From the NCBI RefSeq assembly GCF_000210075.1, contig NC_021017.1, forward strand, positions 2,630,519 through 2,694,518: a stretch of 64,000 nt of DNA, in the 5' to 3' direction. A model generated the notes under the pieces. The model worked only from the letters and a program-made list of their open reading frames with translations, was not told the DNA's origin and did no database searches. Positions 37,091 to 46,384 of this stretch are shown here, piece after piece. The stretch comes from Bacteroides xylanisolvens XB1A (lineage in GTDB: Bacteria > Bacteroidota > Bacteroidia > Bacteroidales > Bacteroidaceae). A program made the position numbers and the translations under genes. The first letter of the stretch is position 1; each line of letters opens with the position of its first letter.

Positions 37091-40090
37091 TTAAAAGTTA
37101 AAGTTCAAGCCCATACTGAAAGTACGTGAAATCGGGTAACGGCTGCTGTCGATGCCATTAATATCCACTTCCGGGTCGAAGCCGGAATATCCGGTGATAG
37201 TTGCCACATTCTCGCAAGAGAAAGAGATGCGGGCATTTTCCAGTTGAATCTTTTGCATCCACTTTTTGGGCAGTGTATACGAAAGCGTGATATTCTTCAG
37301 ACGGAGATAGGAACCGTTTTCCACAAATCTGTCGGATACACGGCAGTTCTGGTTCGGGTCTCCCCAAATGGCGCGGGGCATAGAGTTGCTGGTTCCTTCA
37401 CCCGTCCAGCGGTTCAATACCGCTGTGGTTTGGTTGTAAGCGGCTGCCATTCCTTCGTTGTCAACATTGTTGGCGTTATAAATCTTGTTTCCCGATACAC
37501 CTTGCAGGAAAACGGAGAGTTCCCATCCCTTATAAGAGAAATTATTGCTTAAAGAGAAGAACCAGTTCGGATTCGGGTTACCGATAACGGTACGGTCTTC
37601 ATCGTTGATGACTCCATCGTTATTCAAATCCCTGAAACGGATATCCCCCGGAGCTGCTCCCGGTTGGGTGGCGTGGCGGTTTACTTCCTCCCAGTTTTGG
37701 AAAAGTCCGTCGGTCACGTATCCGTAGAATACATTGATCGGATAACCGGCTCTAAGCATAGTCACGTATGAGTTACCCATCTGATTGATAAACATCGGAG
37801 TTTCGCTGTTCAGGTCCAGAATTTCATTCTTGTTATAGGTAGCCGTTAAAGCAGATTCCCAAGAGAAAAGACCTTTCAGGTTGATGGTGCGCAGGGTCAT
37901 TTCCACTCCTTTGTTGCGCATTTTGCCGGCATTGGTAAAGGTTTCAGTAGTATCTTCAAAACCGGAGGTGATAGGGATGGAAGCTTTCACCAACATGTCT
38001 GCCGTCTTCTTGATGTAGGCATCCAGCGAAAGGTTGACACGTGAATTGAACAGGCTCATATCCACACCGAAGTTGGTCTGGCGTACCTCTTCCCAATGAA
38101 TATTCGGATTGGAAAGGGTGGTAGATACCAAAGCGGTGGAGTTGTTGTTGCCGAAAGGATAGACTCCTGTATTATAGGAAGCCACAAAGCCGTAGTTACC
38201 GATTTCCTGATTACCGGTCACACCGTATCCGATACGCAGTTTGAGGTCATTCACCGGAGAATTGTCTTTCGGAAACCATTCTTCCTGCGAAATACGCCAT
38301 GCCAGAGAAACGGAAGGGAATGTTCCCCAACGGTTGTTCTTACCGAAGCGGGAGGAACCGTCACGGCGCACAGTGGCTGTAAGCAGGTATTTATCTTCGT
38401 AAGAATAGTTGAGACGTGCCATCAGAGAAAGCAGTGCCCAGTCGCTCTGGCTGCCACCGATACTGTACATCTTCTCGCCGTTGTCCATTTCATGGATATT
38501 ATCAAACATGAAGATATTCTTTTGAGCATTCAAGTAATCATAGTTGTTCCACTGGGCGGAAGAACCTGCCATCACACCTACACGATGTTTTTGGGCGAAA
38601 GTATGGTCGAATACAAAATAATTATCCCACAGGTAGGTAAATGATTTGTTGTCACTCTTATAGCGGGAAGATTCTTCTACCGGATTCGGTTTCCAGTCGT
38701 AAGCCGGAGTAAAGTTGTCGACAAACCAAAATTTGGCGTCATAACCGAAGGTGCTTTTCAACTTCAGCCATTTGGTAAAGGCAATCTCTCCGGTGATGTT
38801 TGCCAGAAAGTTATATCCTTTTGTCTCGTTCGTCATCATATACAACGTACCGATCGGATTGCGGACACTTCCATACCATTGCGCTTCCTGTCCGGGACCG
38901 CTCCAGCTACCGTCTTCATTCTTCACCGGCTGGGTGGGGAGTGCTTTCATCGCATCTCCGATGCTATAACTTCCTCCTTCTTTCACGTCCGTACTGAATG
39001 TCAGATTAGTAGTGAACTTCAACCATTTATTGACCTGGGCATCACTATTTGCCTGGAAATTGAAACGACGGTAATTAACGCTTTCCACGATACCGGACTG
39101 GTCGAGGAAACCGCCGGATACATAGTAATGTGCCTTTTCCGTACCACCGGAATAGCTAACCGAATAGCTTTGTTTCACTCCCGTACGTAGCATCTCATCC
39201 AGCCAGTTCGTTCCTGTTCCCAATAAAGAAGGGTCTGCCCAATAAGGGTTTGTATTATCATCATTATTAGACAGCATATCATTGCTCAAAGCGGCATATT
39301 GCGCAGCATTCAGCATATCGGGCACTTTAGTAGCGTTCTGAATAGCCCAGTTTGCGTTTACCGTTACTTTTCCGGCACCTTCGGCACCACGTTTGCTGGT
39401 AATCATCACCACACCGTTGGCACCACGCGAACCATAGATAGCTGTTGCCGAAGCATCTTTCAATACGTCTACCCGTTCCACATCAGCCATATTCAAGGAA
39501 GACAATCCCAAGTCGGTAGGAATTCCGTCAATGACAATCAGCGGGTTACTGTTATTGATCGTACCCAAACCACGGATTTTAATGGTGACATTATCACCCG
39601 GCTTACCGGCATCGATTATCTGCACGCCGGATACTTTTCCCTGCATTGCCTGACCGATATTAGCTACCGGAGAGTCTTTGATGTCCTTCACTCCGACAGA
39701 AGATACGGCACCAGTCAAATCGCTCTTTTTCATCGTTCCGTAACCTACTACAACAACTTCGTCCAATACTTCCGTATCTTCCTGCAAGGTTACTTTCAAC
39801 GAGTTTTTCCCGTTCACCGGAACAGTCTGCGTTTTATAGCCGACAAAAGAGATAGTCAGCGTGCTGTTAGCCGGAACGCTTAATGAGAAATTACCGTCTA
39901 CATCGGTTATCGTACCATTCGTTGTACGTCCTTCCACCACACTGGCACCGATCACCGGTTCACCCGTGGCATCTACTACATGTCCTTTTATTGAAATCTG
40001 TTGTGCGAATGCACTAAGAGATAGGAACAAGCCCCACATTATTAATAAGAGGCGGCGTTCAAAGCCTTTCGACTTCATACTCTGTTTCAT
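37091..40090 (-). CDS. SusC-like TonB-dependent transporter (dextran locus)
   Basis: This roughly 999-residue TonB-dependent receptor imports alpha-1,6-gluco-oligosaccharides by analogy with BT_3090. The start was set at MKQSMKSKG (40090; MYMKQ at 40096 is equally possible). The frame is open to 40249, but those residues would cover the promoter. Signal peptide, carboxypeptidase-regulatory-like domain (ISIKGHVVDATGEPVIGASV), plug start LDEVVVVGYGTMKKSDLTGAVSSV (in part), GSRGANGVVMITSKRG and C-terminal FSMGLNFNF are all present. It is the first structural gene of the operon running to GH31. Confidence 0.92.
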   Translation of the reverse strand: MKQSMKSKGFERRLLLIMWGLFLSLSAFAQQISIKGHVVDATGEPVIGASVVEGRTTNGTITDVDGNFSLSVPANSTLTISFVGYKTQTVPVNGKNSLKVTLQEDTEVLDEVVVVGYGTMKKSDLTGAVSSVGVKDIKDSPVANIGQAMQGKVSGVQIIDAGKPGDNVTIKIRGLGTINNSNPLIVIDGIPTDLGLSSLNMADVERVDVLKDASATAIYGSRGANGVVMITSKRGAEGAGKVTVNANWAIQNATKVPDMLNAAQYAALSNDMLSNNDDNTNPYWADPSLLGTGTNWLDEMLRTGVKQSYSVSYSGGTEKAHYYVSGGFLDQSGIVESVNYRRFNFQANSDAQVNKWLKFTTNLTFSTDVKEGGSYSIGDAMKALPTQPVKNEDGSWSGPGQEAQWYGSVRNPIGTLYMMTNETKGYNFLANITGEIAFTKWLKLKSTFGYDAKFWFVDNFTPAYDWKPNPVEESSRYKSDNKSFTYLWDNYFVFDHTFAQKHRVGVMAGSSAQWNNYDYLNAQKNIFMFDNIHEMDNGEKMYSIGGSQSDWALLSLMARLNYSYEDKYLLTATVRRDGSSRFGKNNRWGTFPSVSLAWRISQEEWFPKDNSPVNDLKLRIGYGVTGNQEIGNYGFVASYNTGVYPFGNNNSTALVSTTLSNPNIHWEEVRQTNFGVDMSLFNSRVNLSLDAYIKKTADMLVKASIPITSGFEDTTETFTNAGKMRNKGVEMTLRTINLKGLFSWESALTATYNKNEILDLNSETPMFINQMGNSYVTMLRAGYPINVFYGYVTDGLFQNWEEVNRHATQPGAAPGDIRFRDLNNDGVINDEDRTVIGNPNPNWFFSLSNNFSYKGWELSVFLQGVSGNKIYNANNVDNEGMAAAYNQTTAVLNRWTGEGTSNSMPRAIWGDPNQNCRVSDRFVENGSYLRLKNITLSYTLPKKWMQKIQLENARISFSCENVATITGYSGFDPEVDINGIDSSRYPISRTFSMGLNFNF

Positions 40091-40165
40091 GTACATTAAT
40101 TTAAAGTTAATATTAGGGTTACTTTTGTTTTCGTTCTCTGTGTCATTGCTGAAATGACCGTGAAA

Positions 40166-40251
40166 CAAAAGTATCCACATTTCATACTGCTTCTTAAAGC
40201 AGATAGCAAAAATATAGTGATTTATACAGTGTCTCACAGCATAAACCACTA
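40166..40251 (-). promoter_or_regulatory. Dextran susC promoter with two palindromic operators
   Basis: On the minus strand TTTA (40198-40195), 21 bp, then TACTTTTG (40173-40166) form a Bacteroides-like promoter. The 16-bp palindrome CTGCTTCTTAAAGCAG (40187-40202) overlaps the -33 element. Just upstream a 37-bp imperfect palindrome spans 40215-40251 with arms TAGTGATTTAT and ATAAACCACTA (10 of 11 matching). A further half-site TAGTGATTT recurs at 40292-40300, inside the stop region of the regulator gene. A second possible -7 box, TATTTTTG, is at 40214-40207. The SusR-like regulator encoded next door is the likely ligand. Confidence 0.6.
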
Positions 40252-40302
40252 AATATAAGAACGTTATAAAATAGAAGTCAGACTAAAAAAGTAGTGATTT
40301 TC

Positions 40303-41952
40303 TTATTCTTCCACCTTCCCTATTTGCATTACTTTAGTCTCAAATTCATCTCTTTCTCCCAAAGCTTTGTTACGGACACGGGTCCGGTAATTATAAATGG
40401 TAGTCACGGAATAACGGAGGAACTGCGCTATCTTGGTACTGTCCGTAATCCCCAGCCGGATAAGGGCAAAGATACGGAGTTCGGTGTTCAACAGTTCTCC
40501 CGGTTTGGGTTGCATGGGTTCTGTGAGCAGCGCATTAAATTCCTCCACAAAATTGGGGAAGAGTTGCAGGAAAGTCATGTCGAAGTTCGCATAAAACTCT
40601 TTCAGTTCTTCGTCAAGGAATTGAGAAGATTTAATGGCTTTATATAGTTCTTCCACTCTTCCGGCAGCGGCAATTTTATTTAGAGAACGACGGTATAAAT
40701 CCATCTTGTCGAGATAAGTGGAGCATTGGTCCATATATCGGCCGATATATTCCTCCTTGATATAGTTGGCTTCCGAAAGCGTATGGTTCATCTCTTTCAG
40801 TTGCGAATTAGAGTCGTGAAGTTCTTCGTTCAGTTCTTGCAACAACGTATTGGTATCGACCACTTCGCGACGTGCGGCAGCAACCTTTTTCATCTGCTTG
40901 TAAACGAAGAAAATGGCAACCAACAAAAATACGGAAAGCAAACTGATACAAATCAATGATACTTTCATCTCCTGCTGCTGCCGTTTGGTTTTCAATTGGT
41001 AAGCCTGGTCAATGATAGGAAAGACTTGCGAGATTTCTAACGTACGAAGGCGGGCATTACAAAGAGTGGCATCCTCTAAGGAGCATTTCAGGTAATTGTA
41101 GGCACGGTCAATATCCCCTTCATCGTAGACAAGGGAAGCGAGTTTGCGCAAAGATACATATTCCTTTACTGCCGATTTCAGGTCGGCAATAGCCGAAAGG
41201 GCCAGGTAATGTTTTTGCCCTTGTTTGTCGCCTTTCAACCGGTAACCTTCGGAGAGAGTATAAGTAAGCATTGCTTTTGAATGGTCATCCAAAGAAGGTT
41301 TGTTGTAATATTCCATCAGCATACGGATGGCTTCATCGTATTGAGCATGTACGATACACTTATCCGCCATCACCAATACGTGCCCCAAAGAGTCGGAAGC
41401 GTTGACCTGCAGCAGAGAGTCACGATACAGATCCGTCATTCGATAATACTCTTTCTTGACTTTCTCCGTAACGGCATAATCTCCCATCAATCCGTAAATA
41501 GTGCGATACAGATGATAATAGTAACCATAGAGATAATCGGGCAACGTTTTCTTATCAATCTGCCCCAATAGTTCCAACGCTTCTTTATACATTCCGGTAG
41601 TTCCCATCACTTCCGCCATATTCATGGCAGCATCATCCAGATAATCCAGTTTATCCATGCGATGCGCCAGTTCCTCTTTCCGTTGAGCATAGACAAAAGA
41701 CGAATCCAGATTATAAGCCCGGTATTCATCGAAAAGACGTCCGCAAAAACCATATCGTTGTTCATCGGAAGTAGCCTCCGCCAACAATTTCTTCAGGTCA
41801 GCGATACGCGCCTCCTTTTCCGCTCCATAGGTCTGACGGTTTTTAATGATACCATCAATCTCACGAAGTAACGCATCGGTACTCTTATTATCTTTTGCAT
41901 AAAGCAGACCGGAAAGGACGATTGTCACAAAAATCAGAATCACTTTTTTCAT
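40303..41952 (-). CDS. SusR-like membrane regulator (TPR, TM, DUF6377, HTH)
   Basis: This 549-residue protein has a signal peptide (to about 19), a helical TPR-rich periplasmic part (about 20-320), one transmembrane helix (about 329-350, LICISLLSVFLLVAIFFVY), a cytoplasmic coiled coil (about 355-400), and a C-terminal LuxR-like helix-turn-helix (about 487-530, ALIRLGITDSTKIAQFLRYSVTTIYNYRTR in part). It corresponds in position and plan to the SusR-type regulator BT_3091 of the B. thetaiotaomicron dextran locus. It should sense a periplasmic alpha-glucan product and activate the susC promoter 200 bp downstream. It has the same orientation as the operon but its own transcription. Confidence 0.85.
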   Translation of the reverse strand: MKKVILIFVTIVLSGLLYAKDNKSTDALLREIDGIIKNRQTYGAEKEARIADLKKLLAEATSDEQRYGFCGRLFDEYRAYNLDSSFVYAQRKEELAHRMDKLDYLDDAAMNMAEVMGTTGMYKEALELLGQIDKKTLPDYLYGYYYHLYRTIYGLMGDYAVTEKVKKEYYRMTDLYRDSLLQVNASDSLGHVLVMADKCIVHAQYDEAIRMLMEYYNKPSLDDHSKAMLTYTLSEGYRLKGDKQGQKHYLALSAIADLKSAVKEYVSLRKLASLVYDEGDIDRAYNYLKCSLEDATLCNARLRTLEISQVFPIIDQAYQLKTKRQQQEMKVSLICISLLSVFLLVAIFFVYKQMKKVAAARREVVDTNTLLQELNEELHDSNSQLKEMNHTLSEANYIKEEYIGRYMDQCSTYLDKMDLYRRSLNKIAAAGRVEELYKAIKSSQFLDEELKEFYANFDMTFLQLFPNFVEEFNALLTEPMQPKPGELLNTELRIFALIRLGITDSTKIAQFLRYSVTTIYNYRTRVRNKALGERDEFETKVMQIGKVEE

Positions 41953-42140
41953 AGTGCCGTATGTATTATAGTTGCAAAGATAAAAGTCTTTCAGAAACTT
42001 CCGGCTTTCAGGAGAAAATTATTGCAGGCAGAATGAACAATCTTGTATTAAAACAGGAAGCATTACAAATTTATTATGAACATAATTATTATATTTATAA
42101 TAATGTTATCGTTGGAACAACCATCAATATACAGATAAAT

Positions 42141-43169
42141 TCAAAAGTATGTATTCACAGCAAATTCAAACTGTTCTATAAATATTTTCTTAAATGGATA
42201 TATATTATTTTGTTCATAGAAAACTAACATAGCTTTCTTATAGTCGATAGAATCAACTGAACGAAATGATAAAGGACAATAACCGTTGGCTATAAGTATT
42301 GCATTACTTGTTATACGGGCAGTACGTTTATTACCATCAGCAAATGGCTGAATGTAAGATAACAGAACTAAAGCTAGGAAAGCTTTATCAAAGATACTCT
42401 GCTTATTATTAATTAATTGACAAGTGTCTTCCATAGCTTCTCTTATTTGATATTCATTATCAAGTGGACGATAATTCGTACCCGTAATACCAACACGCCG
42501 AGAACGAATATGACGCTCAACTCCCAGTTCTTTAATAAGGATACTATGAATGTCTTCAATCTTTCTTATTGATAAATACTGAAGATAATCAGGATTATCT
42601 AAAATAAAATCAAGAGCTTCCTTGTGATTTAGTAGCATAATGGCTTCTTCTTTAGTTTTACCTTTTGCTTCTTCTTTTTCCAGCAAAAGTCTTTCCGTTT
42701 CAAGAAGATTATATGTGTTCCCTTCAATTTGAGAAGACTTCCAACTAAGATCCACACCTAACCTTTCCATTTCTTTCCGGTACTCTCCGTCTGTCATTTC
42801 TAATACATTTCTTCTAAACGTTTCTTGAAGAGCCGTTAAATGTTTCCGTTCGTCCATCGTGAAAGGGTCAACATTAGGCAATATATCAGGAATAAGGCTG
42901 AAATTGAAAGCTTGTTGAATTTCACGCTCATCAACTTCTTTCCGAAAGTATGATTCTAAGTCGAAATAACTTGTAACAAACGTTTGTGGTGTTAGTTTAT
43001 AACATGTGGCAGGTCCTTGCCCTATGACTTCAATACTTCCAGCGGAAATCATGGCAGCTAATAAACGCTTGAATGTGGCGACACTTACTTTAGTATTCAC
43101 TCCCTCCATTAATTCTGACCTAGAAGATAGAGGATGAAAACGAAGATATTGTTGAATTTCTTCTTCCAT
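42141..43169 (-). CDS. Fic-domain protein with N-terminal winged helix; His-to-Gln in Fic motif
   Basis: This 342-residue protein has an N-terminal winged helix (about 10-60, SVATFKRLLAAMISAGSIEV), an inhibitory-helix motif SSQIEGN (about 145-151), and a Fic core with IQPFADGNKRTAR (about 273-285). The canonical motif is HxFx(D/E)GN(G/K)R. Here the catalytic His is Gln274, encoded by CAG, while the Asp, Gly-Asn and Arg are kept. Active Fic enzymes transfer AMP or other groups to proteins; loss of His makes AMPylation doubtful. The winged helix and the operator repeats just upstream suggest autoregulation. AT-rich and unrelated to the glycan loci, it may be a transferred gene. Confidence 0.85.
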   Translation of the reverse strand: MEEEIQQYLRFHPLSSRSELMEGVNTKVSVATFKRLLAAMISAGSIEVIGQGPATCYKLTPQTFVTSYFDLESYFRKEVDEREIQQAFNFSLIPDILPNVDPFTMDERKHLTALQETFRRNVLEMTDGEYRKEMERLGVDLSWKSSQIEGNTYNLLETERLLLEKEEAKGKTKEEAIMLLNHKEALDFILDNPDYLQYLSIRKIEDIHSILIKELGVERHIRSRRVGITGTNYRPLDNEYQIREAMEDTCQLINNKQSIFDKAFLALVLLSYIQPFADGNKRTARITSNAILIANGYCPLSFRSVDSIDYKKAMLVFYEQNNIYPFKKIFIEQFEFAVNTYF

Positions 43170-43186
43170 TGCTATTTAGTTGATTA

Positions 43187-43273
43187 TATCGGCTCAAAAA
43201 TACATAATATTATTAATATATCGGCTCAAAATGAGCCAATAATTACAGTGTATAGGACTCTTTTGAGCCGATA
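43187..43273. promoter_or_regulatory. Triple operator-like repeat upstream of the Fic gene
   Basis: TATCGGCTCAAAA occurs at 43187-43199 and 43219-43231 (32 bp apart) and inverted as TTTTGAGCCGATA at 43261-43273. The middle copy is also a palindrome, GGCTCA-AAA-TGAGCC (43223-43237). The first copy ends 18 bp from the Fic start codon, so bound protein would block transcription or translation start. The winged-helix domain of the Fic protein is the obvious candidate binder. Confidence 0.7.
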
Positions 43274-43328
43274 TGAAAATCTTCAGCTACCTGTTAGTAG
43301 TCTCATATTGTTTCTGCATTGCTTTGAT

Positions 43329-43451
43329 CTATTCTTCAGAATTCTTATTTATCACAGCAATTTTATCCTGTAATTCTTTATTCTGGATTTCAGATAATCT
43401 CATCTGTTCAGTATGGATCTTCTGACTGTCCTCTGTGGTGAAATAGTTCAT
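43329..43451 (-). pseudogene. Short coding remnant (40 codons, then in-frame continuation)
   Basis: A minus-strand frame from ATG 43451 to TAG 43329 encodes a charged, coiled-coil-like peptide beginning MNYFTTEDSQKIHTEQMRLS. Past the stop the frame runs on as IKAMQKQYETTNR before another stop, as if a longer helical protein had acquired a nonsense codon. I do not recognise a family. It may be a leftover of a mobile or defence gene once next to the Fic gene. Confidence 0.35.
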
Positions 43452-43481
43452 TTCTGCACTCTAATGAGGTAAATACAGTTT

Positions 43482-43515
43482 TTTGAAACACTATCCAATA
43501 GAATGATTATATTTG
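43482..43515 (+). promoter_or_regulatory. Promoter of the VOC-family gene
   Basis: TTTG (43482-43485), 22 bp, then TATATTTG (43508-43515) resemble the Bacteroides consensus, 45 bp before the ATG at 43561. The spacing is one base longer than usual. Confidence 0.5.
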
Positions 43516-43560
43516 CATTTTGATATAAGAAACAAATTACAAACTATTAATCAGTAAACC

Positions 43561-44004
43561 ATGAGATTCAGCAACGTAAGATTATTAGTGAAAGACTTCG
43601 CCAAATGCTTCAAGTTCTACACCGAACAACTCGGATTAGAGCCATCCTGGGGAGATGAAAATAGCGGATATGCCAATTTTAAAGTAGCTGACGGGATAAA
43701 AGGCTTCACCCTTTTTGTATCCGACTGGATGGCACCTGCGGTAGGCAATGCAGATAAGCAACAGCCCGTTGCGATGCGTGAGAAATTAATGGTTTCATTC
43801 AGTGTAGATAACCTCGACGAAACTTTTGCCGATCTAAAAGCAAAAGGCGTGACGTTTATCACCGAACCTACGGATATGCCCGATTGGGGGATGCGTACCC
43901 TATACCTGCGCGATCCCGAAGAAAACTTGATAGAACTCTTTACCCCTCTAGCACCGGAGCAATGTAGCCAGGAGCTCCTCGAAGAAGATAAGAAATTTCA
44001 ATAA
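43561..44004 (+). CDS. VOC-superfamily protein (glyoxalase/bleomycin-resistance fold)
   Basis: This 147-residue cytoplasmic protein shows the paired beta-alpha-beta-beta-beta modules of the vicinal-oxygen-chelate fold: RFSNVRLLVKDFAKCFKFYTEQLG at the start and LMVSFSVDNLDETFADLKAKGV in the middle, ending with RTLYLRDPEENLIELFTPL, where the Glu is a common metal ligand (all quoted in part of longer runs). The true substrate cannot be told; such proteins include dioxygenases, isomerases and drug binders. It is a single-gene unit with its own promoter, ending at a convergent terminator. Confidence 0.75.
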   Translation: MRFSNVRLLVKDFAKCFKFYTEQLGLEPSWGDENSGYANFKVADGIKGFTLFVSDWMAPAVGNADKQQPVAMREKLMVSFSVDNLDETFADLKAKGVTFITEPTDMPDWGMRTLYLRDPEENLIELFTPLAPEQCSQELLEEDKKFQ

Positions 44005-44055
44005 GAAAGTTTGTTATAAAGAAATGTGCCCATACGAGTGAGCCGGAAAAATGAT

Positions 44056-44100
44056 AGTTAATGAGCCCTATAGTGACATCGCTATGGGGCTCATACATTA
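44056..44100. terminator. Bidirectional terminator between VOC and GH2 genes
   Basis: ATGAGCCC (44061-44068) pairs with GGGCTCAT (44087-44094), extended inward through TATAG/CTATG and outward through TTA/TAA with one bulge. It lies between the convergent stops at 44004 and 44174. Confidence 0.65.
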
Positions 44101-44173
44101 ACTTGATATTGCAGATATTCACTTGCCTTTCAACTTTATAGCAAGAAACTCACAAAGTAGAATATGAATCTGA

Positions 44174-46384
44174 TTAATAAGCCCTCAACCCATAATCGAA
44201 TCTCATCTTCTTGCTATCTTTCACTTCGATTTTCAACAGATTACTTCCTTTCCGCAAGTAACGGCTGTAATCGCTGATATTATATTGATTATATTGCCTG
44301 GTCTGCTTTGCCTCCTGCGCAAAGACTTCTACACCATTCAGCCAAACTTTGGCTTCTCCGGCAACATTCAGCCATAAAGACAGATGATTGAAATCCTTAT
44401 CCACCTTAAAAGTAGCTTCTGATACTACCGTAGAACGAGGGGGACAGTCGAAAGGCAAAGAAGTCATTTTCAGCTCCTGACCGTTCATACCGACAAGGCG
44501 GGTATTCTTGCTTCCGTTCTGACTGTCTGCAATCAAAGTAACCGCTTTCACGGGAGTGATTTCATACAAACGGTTGTGCATCAGGTGTAACAAGCCTTCC
44601 GGTATTTTAGTTACTTTCCGGTCGTAAGTAATCAGGCCGTTCACTTCTCCTTCCACATCAGTGGTTTGTGTATAAACAGCCGCACTCAACCCTTGGGCAA
44701 TCAGCGTTTCCAAATCATATACCAGACGGCCGTAACTATCAATCAGAGCCATTGCTCCGTCTATATTCTTATACCCCCAGTTCCTCATATTCGGATTCCA
44801 GATATGTTCCTTGATCGCCCAGCCATAGCCGCCGAATTCTCCCAGTACGGAAATGCGGTTACCGTTGTTCTCCGGCAGAATCATGGAAGTGACAGGATAA
44901 TTATGTACGTCGTACATATCGCCTACGCCTCTGTCCGTCCAGCCGGTCACTCCGTTTATCAGGCGTGTATCGTCGTATTTTATCACTTTATTTACGATTT
45001 CCACCGTGTTATGCTGTCCCCATCCTTCATTGAAAACCACCCAGGTAGTGATACAGGGATAGAAACGGAGACGGTCGATCATTTCGAACATTTCTTTTTG
45101 CCATTGCCGGGTGTGTTCTTCGGGAGCGTTCCAATCAGTAGTAGCCAACGGATTGACGTGTTCCTCCTTCTTCCTTGACGTAGCAAAACCGGAAACCATG
45201 TCTTGCCACATCATCAATCCCAGAGAATCAGCGTAATAATAATATTGCTCCGGTTCTACTTTGATATGTTTACGGATCATATTGAATCCCATCTTCTTCA
45301 ACTGCACCATGTCCCACAACATCGCTTCCTCGGAAGGAGGAGTCAACAATCCATCGGGCCACCAGCCTTGATCGAGCGGACCGTATTGGAAGATGGGTTG
45401 GTTATTCAGGCAAATACGGTTATATCCGCACTCATCTTTACAGACATCTACTTTTCTCAAGGCAAAGTAACTCTTTACTCGGTCTAAAACACGTCCTCCA
45501 TTGGATAAGACAATATTCAAATGATACAGTTTCGGAGATTCGGGAGACCATAAGACAGCGTTTGGAACGTCTATCTCCATCACATCACGCAACTTCTGTT
45601 CCACCGTCTTGATTACTTTGCCATCATCCAACACTTCTATTTTCACTTCTTCATTGCCTTTGGCTCCGATTATATCGAAAGCCAGCTTCACGGATTTTCT
45701 TTCAATATCAGTGGAAGGAAGTACCTGACGGATATAGGTTTTATTCACCGCTTCCAGCCACACAGTTTGCCAAATGCCCGATACAGGCGTGTACCAAATA
45801 CCTTCCTGATTAAGTTGTTGTTTCCCTCGGGAAATAGATTCCGTGTCCGTCGGGTCGGTGACGGCTACTTCAATGCTTTGAGGGCCACTCTTCTTCAGGT
45901 ATTTAGTAATATCGAACGAGAACGGGTTGTTTCCTCCTTTATGCGTACCGACCAACCGGTTATTCACCCATACTTGACATTCATAATCCACTGCTCCGAA
46001 ATGCAGGATAGTAGATTTGTTCTTCCAGGAAGGATCTAAGGTGAACTCACGTTGATACCATAGTTTATCCGTAGGAAGAAATGTTTTCTGCACTCCGGAC
46101 AGAGATGATTCAATCGCAAACGGAACCAGGATTTCCCCTTCAAAGGAAACATTCTTCCGAGGCGTGTTCTGATCCGTTACGGCATACTTCCACAATCCGT
46201 TCAGATTGATCCATTCTGCCCGTTGCAACTGTGGTCTGGGATAACTTTGCCACACATTTTCCGGCGTCACCTGTTCAGCCCATACTGTTTTAATTTTATC
46301 TCCTTTAGGCTCCCATGCATGGGTAAACACCTGCGACATGGCTCCTAAAGCCAGAGTTAGTAAGATTCTCTTATCCATAAGCAT
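44174..46384 (-). CDS. GH2 glycosidase, exported (sulfatase operon)
   Basis: This 736-residue family 2 enzyme has a signal peptide (LLTLALGAMSQVFTHA), a jelly-roll domain (WINLNGLWKYAVTD), an Ig-like domain, and a TIM barrel with acid/base Glu in VVFNEGWGQHNT (about residue 450) and nucleophile Glu in VLGEFGGYGW (about 525). The NEGWGQ form is seen in beta-galactosidase- and related-type GH2 enzymes and differs from the mannosidase at 26108. The specificity is open. Its start overlaps the sulfatase stop by one base (TAATG), so translation is probably coupled; the Met three codons in is an alternative start. Confidence 0.88.
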   Translation of the reverse strand: MLMDKRILLTLALGAMSQVFTHAWEPKGDKIKTVWAEQVTPENVWQSYPRPQLQRAEWINLNGLWKYAVTDQNTPRKNVSFEGEILVPFAIESSLSGVQKTFLPTDKLWYQREFTLDPSWKNKSTILHFGAVDYECQVWVNNRLVGTHKGGNNPFSFDITKYLKKSGPQSIEVAVTDPTDTESISRGKQQLNQEGIWYTPVSGIWQTVWLEAVNKTYIRQVLPSTDIERKSVKLAFDIIGAKGNEEVKIEVLDDGKVIKTVEQKLRDVMEIDVPNAVLWSPESPKLYHLNIVLSNGGRVLDRVKSYFALRKVDVCKDECGYNRICLNNQPIFQYGPLDQGWWPDGLLTPPSEEAMLWDMVQLKKMGFNMIRKHIKVEPEQYYYYADSLGLMMWQDMVSGFATSRKKEEHVNPLATTDWNAPEEHTRQWQKEMFEMIDRLRFYPCITTWVVFNEGWGQHNTVEIVNKVIKYDDTRLINGVTGWTDRGVGDMYDVHNYPVTSMILPENNGNRISVLGEFGGYGWAIKEHIWNPNMRNWGYKNIDGAMALIDSYGRLVYDLETLIAQGLSAAVYTQTTDVEGEVNGLITYDRKVTKIPEGLLHLMHNRLYEITPVKAVTLIADSQNGSKNTRLVGMNGQELKMTSLPFDCPPRSTVVSEATFKVDKDFNHLSLWLNVAGEAKVWLNGVEVFAQEAKQTRQYNQYNISDYSRYLRKGSNLLKIEVKDSKKMRFDYGLRAY

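Noticed and set aside
40090-40249. Extended N-terminus of the dextran SusC from the Met at 40249
   Set aside because: The extra residues overlap the promoter and palindromes, and the signal peptide only appears after MKQSMKSKG.
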